A stretch of 13,967 nt of DNA, taken from NCBI GenBank assembly GCA_903911165.1, contig CAIWCQ010000119.1, positions 1 through 13,967 on the forward strand. Direction: 5' to 3'. Positions within the stretch are counted from its first letter, which is position 1; each line of letters begins with the position of its first letter. This document shows, piece after piece, positions 8,586 through 13,967 of the stretch. Made by a program: the position numbers and the translations under genes. Under the pieces are notes generated by a model. That model saw only the letters and a program-made list of their open reading frames with translations, ran no database searches and was not told the DNA's origin. The stretch is from an uncultured Actinomycetes bacterium. Its GTDB lineage: Bacteria; Actinomycetota; Actinomycetes; Mycobacteriales; Mycobacteriaceae.

Positions 8586-9848
8586 TCAGTCCAGCCGGGC
8601 GGAGTCAAGCGATATACCGGCCGCCGGAAAACGTGCCAGCAGCGCGTCACCCATCGCGGCCGCCGGAGTCAGCACACCGTGCAACGCCGGCAATTTGTCC
8701 CGGTCCAGTGCCAGCGCGAGGCCGCACTCCCCCAGCATCACCGACGTCGCTTTGTAGCCCGGGTCTCCACTTTGGGACATGGTGGCAACGTAACGCGCGC
8801 CGGTGCTGGTGGTCGTGTACGTCTCGACCCGGTAGTAGCCGCGCTCGCGCACCTCGTCGCTGGGTCCGGTGCCGGGTTTGGGCGCGACCCGTTCGACCAG
8901 CCGGCGCGGCAGCAGCCGGAAGAAGCGGCCCCCCAGCGCGGCCGTGCCGGCGACCGCCGCGGTCGTCGCCGCCGCGGCGACTCCGGCCATCGGCGACGGG
9001 CCGACGCCCATGTACTCGGCGTAGCGAAACCGGTGGCCGTAGGCATAGTCCAGCAGCGCGTTGCTACGCCGGACGACGCGGGTGTTGTACATCGCCATCA
9101 CGAAGCCGGCCGCCCACACTCCGTCGAGTTCCGGGGCGATCTCCCGGCCGCGGCGCCACGGCAGATCCGGTTGCGGCCCAAGCTCCGGCTCGGCGCCGCG
9201 ATCCTGGGACAGGGTGTAGGGGTCGGCAAGCATACGGCGGGTGTCGGGGTCGCCAGAAGACGCCCGGAAGACTTCAATCATGGACGCGACAGTGCCCCCG
9301 GAGACTCCTCCGGAGAAGCTGCGCAGCACGTAGTTGGTGTCGCAGAGTTCGCCGGCGCCGTCTTGTCGGGCTCGCCGGAAAAGCTCGTAGACACTCATGT
9401 CCGACGGAATGGAGTCGAATCCGCAGGCATGCACAATCCGGGCTCCGGTGTCGACGGCCTGCTTGTGGTAGTCGTCGATGCTCTGCCGGACGAACATCGC
9501 CTCGCCGGTCAAGTCTGCGTAGTCGGTGCCGGCCTTGGCACAGGCAGCCACCAGGGGCAGGCCGTAGCGACTGTAGGGGCCGACGGTGGTGATGACGACC
9601 TGGGTGCGGGCGGCCATGTCGTCGAGCGTGGACGGCCTGTCGGCGTCGACGGTGAGGATCGGCCAGTCTCTGGCGGATTCCGCCAGGGTCGCCCGCACCG
9701 CTTCCAACTTGCCCACCGAGCGGCCCGCCAGCGCAATGCGCGCCTTCCCGCCGGATCGATGACTCGCTGAGGCCAAGTACTCGGCGGTGAGCTTTCCGAC
9801 GAATCCGGACGCCCCGTAGATCACGATGTCGAACTCACGTCTTGGCAT
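8586..9848 (-). CDS. Saccharopine dehydrogenase-like / trans-acting enoyl reductase family protein (Rv2449c-like)
   Basis: A 420-aa NAD(P)-dependent oxidoreductase-like protein. The Rossmann signature YGASGFVG is at 11-18, followed by conserved family blocks including TVGPYSRYGLPLVAACA, GTDYADLTGE, HACGFDSIPSD, RGAEPELGPQPD and the C-terminal LTPAAAMGDALL. An Ala-rich hydrophobic helix (MAGVAAAATTAAVAG) may touch the membrane. The closest characterised relative I know is M. tuberculosis Rv2953, a trans-acting enoyl reductase acting with polyketide synthases on phthiocerol lipids; Rv2449c is a paralogue of undefined substrate. No PKS is nearby, so the substrate is unknown. The start at 9848 fits the family length; ATG at 9860 (four residues longer) is an alternative, and neither has a clear SD. 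The frame stays open upstream through rpf, which is not coding. Confidence 0.88.
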   Translation of the reverse strand: MPRREFDIVIYGASGFVGKLTAEYLASASHRSGGKARIALAGRSVGKLEAVRATLAESARDWPILTVDADRPSTLDDMAARTQVVITTVGPYSRYGLPLVAACAKAGTDYADLTGEAMFVRQSIDDYHKQAVDTGARIVHACGFDSIPSDMSVYELFRRARQDGAGELCDTNYVLRSFSGGVSGGTVASMIEVFRASSGDPDTRRMLADPYTLSQDRGAEPELGPQPDLPWRRGREIAPELDGVWAAGFVMAMYNTRVVRRSNALLDYAYGHRFRYAEYMGVGPSPMAGVAAAATTAAVAGTAALGGRFFRLLPRRLVERVAPKPGTGPSDEVRERGYYRVETYTTTSTGARYVATMSQSGDPGYKATSVMLGECGLALALDRDKLPALHGVLTPAAAMGDALLARFPAAGISLDSARLD

Positions 9849-9877
9849 GGGCGTCAACATACCGGCAGGCCCATGCG

Positions 9878-9889
9878 CCCGGCGCCGGG
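9878..9889. repeat. 12-bp perfect GC palindrome between rpf paralogue and oxidoreductase gene
   Basis: CCCGGCGCCGGG is self-complementary and lies 16-27 nt after the rpf stop and 30-41 nt before the oxidoreductase start. It could fold as a 4-bp stem with a tetraloop and might slow or end transcription, but there is no T-tract and such GC palindromes are common in this genome type. Confidence 0.25.
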
Positions 9890-9904
9890 AGCGCCTCCGG
9901 TCGG

Positions 9905-11035
<1,131 letters not shown>

Positions 11036-11229
11036 TTAGTAATCTGAATTTGATTCGGCCGCATTGCGACTCCATTAGGACGGTACGCAGCGCATTGGAC
11101 CAAGTCACGTCAATGACGCACAAATATCTTTCAGATCACGGACCAATCACGACCGTGGATCGCGCGACTTCCTCGCAGGTCACTTCGGCGTTTTCCGACC
11201 CCTCACCGGCACCGCGGGCGGCACTTTAG

Positions 11230-11245
11230 TGTGAAATAAATCACA
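11230..11245. promoter_or_regulatory. Perfect Crp/CAP-type operator upstream of rpfE
   Basis: TGTGAAATAAATCACA is an exact TGTGA-N6-TCACA palindrome, the consensus bound by the mycobacterial cAMP receptor protein Crp (Rv3676 in M. tuberculosis), which is known to regulate rpfA. The site is about 300 bp upstream of the rpfE start and about 95 bp beyond the mobA stop, so rpfE is the only sensible downstream target. Confidence 0.7.
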
Positions 11246-11268
11246 GCTGGTCCAGCGGCGGGACATTA

Positions 11269-11304
11269 GTAACAATTGTCACAATATTAACACTGGCCAC
11301 AAAA
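11269..11304 (+). promoter_or_regulatory. Four 9-bp-phased xxxACA repeats upstream of rpfE (MtrA-like?)
   Basis: Consecutive 9-mers GTAACAATT, GTCACAATA, TTAACACTG and GCCACAAAA all have ACA at positions 4-6. The first two also form a 14-bp near-palindrome (11269-11282, one mismatched pair). Tandem GTAAC/GTCAC-type direct repeats are typical of OmpR-family response regulators, and MtrA is known to control rpf and cell-wall hydrolase genes in mycobacteria and corynebacteria. The assignment to MtrA is inference. Confidence 0.4.
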
Positions 11305-11339
11305 GCACCATTGAAAGCAATCGGCGGCCGCAACGCGCC

Positions 11340-11909
11340 TCAGTCGATCAGATCGGCCGCAGAGTTGATATTGGCCAGCGCGTCGGTGGGCGCTAACACC
11401 ACCCGTTGCGTCACCACTGAATCGGCTAGGGCGCGCATACTCCGCTGACCTGCGGCGATCAGGGCGTCGATGGGGACGGCCAGGGCTGTGCGATAGACCC
11501 CGGCGAGGTAGTGGTCACGGCCGTCCCAGGGCAACACGATGTCAACGCCGACGTATCCTGCCAACTCGTCGACGACGGCGGTGGTCAGGTTCGGCATGTC
11601 CACCGCGCAGACGAAAGCCCGTTGCGCCCCGGCGGCCGCGGCCTCCCGCAGCCCACGCCCGGTGGCCAGCAGGGGCCCCACCCCCCGCAGTTCATCGCGC
11701 ACGACCATGGCCGGCAGTTCCGGCAGCGACTGCCCGGGAGCGGCGATGACGAATATCGATTCGCAGCGTGGCCGCAGAACGGACACCACGTGCTCGACCA
11801 TCGTGGTGCCCGACGGGTGCGCCATGGTGGCCTTATCCCGACCCATCCGCCGGGACGCGCCACCGGCCAGCACCACGGCCGCCAGGGGCCCGCCGTCGGG
11901 GACGGTCAC
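11340..11909 (-). CDS. mobA: Molybdenum cofactor guanylyltransferase
   Basis: Transfers GMP from GTP to molybdopterin to make the (bis-)MGD cofactor needed by DMSO-reductase-family enzymes such as formate dehydrogenase and nitrate reductase. The 189-aa product is the usual size. The nucleotide-binding signature [13 protein letters not shown] is at 14-26, [13 protein letters not shown] at about 71-83, and the metal-binding aspartate motif CAVDMPNL contains D104. The GTG start is chosen because AAAGG lies 7 nt upstream and the family begins just before the LAGG motif; the longer open frame to 12065 has a low-complexity Arg-rich N-terminus and no SD. It is divergent from fdhD with a 188-bp gap. 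A TACTCT hexamer at 11957-11962 is a possible -10. Confidence 0.94.
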   Translation of the reverse strand: MTVPDGGPLAAVVLAGGASRRMGRDKATMAHPSGTTMVEHVVSVLRPRCESIFVIAAPGQSLPELPAMVVRDELRGVGPLLATGRGLREAAAAGAQRAFVCAVDMPNLTTAVVDELAGYVGVDIVLPWDGRDHYLAGVYRTALAVPIDALIAAGQRSMRALADSVVTQRVVLAPTDALANINSAADLID

Positions 11910-11966
11910 TCGAACGCCTTTCGTGGTGGTCGGCAGCGTCTCGGCCGCTCGTGAGGAGAGTATTGC

Positions 11967-11992
11967 ACCCCGTGCGCACCGACCCCGTGCGC
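11967..11992. repeat. Direct repeat in the mobA-fdhD intergenic region
   Basis: ACCCCGTGCGC occurs at 11967-11977 and 11982-11992, a 15-bp period, in the divergent promoter region. It may be an operator shared by the two molybdenum-related genes, but it is short and GC-rich. No molybdenum-cofactor riboswitch signature was recognised. Confidence 0.3.
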
Positions 11993-12097
11993 GCCGGTCC
12001 CGCACCGAAGGGGCAGCATGGAACCCATGGCCGCGCCTACCGCGGCCGGACCAGCCGCGAACCAAGACTTTTCGCGCTGTCGCGCCGGGAGGATTGA

Positions 12098-12934
12098 ATG
12101 GGCAGACTCACAGCGCGGCGGCGCGTCAGCCACGTGTCAGGCGCGGGGCCCCAATCGGCCGTCACCGAACGCGTCGAGACCGTCGTCGTCGAAGAACCAC
12201 TCGAGATCCGCATCAACGGATCCGCGGTGACCGTGACGATGCGAACGCCGGGTTCCGATGTCGAACTCGCCCAGGGCTTCCTACTGACCGAGGGCGTGAT
12301 CAGCGACCGCTCCGACATATCGACGGTGCAGTACTGCCGGGGTGCCGAGCAGGACGGGGTGAACACCTACAACACCCTCGACGTCACCCTGCAGCCAGGT
12401 GTGCGGATGCCAGATGTGGACGTGACCCGAAATTTCTACACGACCTCCTCATGCGGCGTGTGCGGCAAGGCGTCCCTTGAGGCCGTCTGGCTGTCCAGCC
12501 GACACTCCCCCGGTGACGACCCAGCCGCGGTCTCGGCAATGACCCTGACCGAACTTCCGGCCCGCTTGCGTTCAGCGCAGAAGGTGTTCGCCACTACCGG
12601 CGGCCTGCACGGCGCGGCCCTGTTCGACCTCGACGGGAATCTGCTGGCGGTCCGCGAAGACGTCGGCCGCCACAACGCGGTGGACAAGGTGATCGGCTGG
12701 GCGGTGGAGTCTGAACGCATTCCGTTGACCGGATCGGTGCTGTTGGTAAGCGGCAGGGCGTCGTTCGAACTGACTCAGAAAGCGGTGATGGCCGGCATCC
12801 CGGTGCTGGCCGCGGTGTCGGCACCGTCGTCGCTCGCCGTCGATCTCGCTACCCAGTCCGGCCTAACTCTGGTCGCGTTCCTACGGGGCGACTCGATGAA
12901 CATCTACAGCCGGTCCGACCGGATACTGCGGTAG
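12098..12934 (+). CDS. fdhD: Formate dehydrogenase accessory sulfurtransferase FdhD
   Basis: FdhD passes sulfur from a cysteine desulfurase to the bis-MGD cofactor and is required for active formate dehydrogenase. The 278-aa product has the family-defining CxxC as C119/C122 in [10 protein letters not shown], plus [29 protein letters not shown] and [11 protein letters not shown] blocks, and the typical C-terminal [12 protein letters not shown]. The ATG has an excellent GGGAGG 5 nt upstream. It is divergent from mobA, which makes the same cofactor, and convergent with clpX (13 bp between stops, no evident terminator). No formate dehydrogenase subunit is in the window. In M. tuberculosis fdhD lies elsewhere (Rv2899c, next to fdhF), so its place here is a rearrangement relative to that species. 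Confidence 0.96.
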   Translation: MGRLTARRRVSHVSGAGPQSAVTERVETVVVEEPLEIRINGSAVTVTMRTPGSDVELAQGFLLTEGVISDRSDISTVQYCRGAEQDGVNTYNTLDVTLQPGVRMPDVDVTRNFYTTSSCGVCGKASLEAVWLSSRHSPGDDPAAVSAMTLTELPARLRSAQKVFATTGGLHGAALFDLDGNLLAVREDVGRHNAVDKVIGWAVESERIPLTGSVLLVSGRASFELTQKAVMAGIPVLAAVSAPSSLAVDLATQSGLTLVAFLRGDSMNIYSRSDRILR

Positions 12935-12947
12935 CGCAACTCGTCGA

Positions 12948-13967
12948 TCAGGCGGATTTGTCGCGACGTTCGGTACGTGGAGCCTTACGCGGCACGATGG
13001 TCGGCAGCACGTTGTCCTGCACGGTCTCCTTGGTGACAACCACCTTCGCGACGTCATCGCGGCTGGGAATGTCGTACATCACCGGTAGCAGCACTTCCTC
13101 CATGATCGCGCGCAACCCGCGCGCGCCGGTACCCCGGTGGATAGCCTGTTCTGCGATCGCGTCGAGGGCGTCGGCGTCGAATTCCAGTTCCACACCGTCC
13201 ATTTCGAATAACCGGGTGTACTGCTTGACGAGCGCATTCTTCGGCGTTGAGAGGATCTGTACCAGGGATTCCTTATCGAGGTGGGTCACCGAGGCAACGA
13301 CCGGTAGGCGGCCGATGAACTCCGGGATCAACCCGAACTTGATCAGGTCTTCGGGCATCACCTCTGCGAAGTGATCCTGGGTGTCGATCTCCGCTTTGGA
13401 CTTGACCTCGGCGCCGAATCCCAAGCCGCGCTTGCCGATCCGGTCGGCGACGATTTTCTCCAGACCCGCGAACGCGCCCGCCACGATGAACAGCACGTTG
13501 GTGGTGTCGATCTGAATGAACTCCTGGTGCGGATGCTTGCGCCCGCCCTGCGGCGGCACCGAGGCCTGGGTGCCCTCCAGGATCTTCAGCAGCGCCTGCT
13601 GCACACCCTCCCCGGACACGTCCCGGGTGATCGACGGGTTCTCGCTCTTGCGGGCGATCTTGTCGACCTCGTCGATGTAAATGATGCCGGTCTCAGCGCG
13701 TTTGACGTCGTAGTCGGCCGCCTGGATCAGCTTAAGCAGAATGTTCTCGACATCCTCGCCCACATAGCCGGCCTCGGTCAGTGCGGTGGCGTCGGCGATG
13801 GCGAACGGGACGTTGAGCATTTTGGCCAGCGTCTGGGCTAAATAAGTCTTTCCGCAACCGGTCGGTCCGAGCATCAGAATGTTCGACTTGGAAAGTTCGA
13901 CGGGTTCAGCGGTCCGCGAGTCCCGGGACTTCTCACCGGCCTGAATGCGCTTGTAGTGGTTGTAGAC
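12948..13967 (-). CDS. clpX: ATP-dependent Clp protease ATP-binding subunit ClpX, 5' end cut by window edge
   Basis: Hexameric AAA+ unfoldase that feeds substrates to ClpP. The last 339 residues are visible, and the frame is open to the window edge without a start. The missing part is about 87 residues, including the N-terminal zinc-binding domain. In fragment numbering: Walker A GPTGCGKT 34-41, pore-1 loop GYVG 67-70, Walker B IIYIDE 95-100, the RDVSGEGVQ pore-2 region 115-123, the ClpP-docking loop as LGF 182-184 (IGF in E. coli), arginine finger R220 in PEFIGR, and sensor-2 R283 in GTGARGLR. All key residues are present, so the gene looks intact. Its promoter lies outside the window. Confidence 0.98.
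   Translation of the reverse strand, partial: VYNHYKRIQAGEKSRDSRTAEPVELSKSNILMLGPTGCGKTYLAQTLAKMLNVPFAIADATALTEAGYVGEDVENILLKLIQAADYDVKRAETGIIYIDEVDKIARKSENPSITRDVSGEGVQQALLKILEGTQASVPPQGGRKHPHQEFIQIDTTNVLFIVAGAFAGLEKIVADRIGKRGLGFGAEVKSKAEIDTQDHFAEVMPEDLIKFGLIPEFIGRLPVVASVTHLDKESLVQILSTPKNALVKQYTRLFEMDGVELEFDADALDAIAEQAIHRGTGARGLRAIMEEVLLPVMYDIPSRDDVAKVVVTKETVQDNVLPTIVPRKAPRTERRDKSA

Noticed and set aside
8499..9770. 423-codon plus-strand open frame opposite the oxidoreductase gene
   Set aside because: No recognisable protein features; the minus strand encodes an intact family member across the same span.
12925..12950. Bidirectional terminator between convergent fdhD and clpX
   Set aside because: Only a 4-bp TGCG/CGCA stem around the fdhD stop is seen, too weak to terminate either gene.

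Overview
The window looks like a mycobacterial chromosome, probably a fast-growing Mycobacterium/Mycolicibacterium-type species. The evidence is high GC, frequent GTG starts, and a gene order (clpX ... mobA ... rpfE - Rv2449c-like - valS - folC - Rv2446c-like - ndkA - rne) that matches, from memory, the Mycobacterium tuberculosis Rv2457c-Rv2444c block. No mobile element, CRISPR, tRNA or rRNA was seen. Both window edges cut genes: rne loses its 3' end on the left and clpX its 5' end on the right.

Left to right: rne (RNase E/G, minus strand, with IF2_N-like N-terminus, arginine and aspartate blocks, and a run of at least 40 aspartates at the window edge); a 261-bp leader with two stable hairpins just before the rne ribosome binding site; ndk; a four-helix DUF4233 membrane protein; folC; valS. 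DUF4233, folC and valS are joined by 4-nt stop/start overlaps, with ndk 18 bp further on. Next come a glycine-rich DUF937 protein, a saccharopine-dehydrogenase-like / trans-acting enoyl-reductase-like oxidoreductase, and two tandem resuscitation-promoting factor genes. The upstream rpf gene is a linker-less rpfE; the downstream one is a paralogue with a C-terminal extension. A perfect 14-bp hairpin terminator separates them.

Upstream of rpfE is a 406-bp non-coding region with a perfect TGTGA-N6-TCACA Crp-type palindrome, four 9-bp-phased xxxACA repeats that may be response-regulator (MtrA-like) sites, and a GC-rich leader with mutually exclusive hairpins. Beyond it, mobA (minus) and fdhD (plus) are divergent and both serve molybdenum/tungsten bis-MGD enzymes such as formate dehydrogenase. 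fdhD converges on clpX with 13 bp between stops.

Functionally the block mixes housekeeping (RNA decay, nucleotide balance, folate polyglutamation, tRNA-Val charging, ClpXP proteolysis) with secreted peptidoglycan-cleaving resuscitation factors and molybdoenzyme maturation. Nothing here is a clearly new system. The most unusual items are the extreme poly-Asp tract in RNase E, the regulatory architecture upstream of rpfE, the trimmed rpfE with its tandem paralogue, and a predicted leaderless valS.
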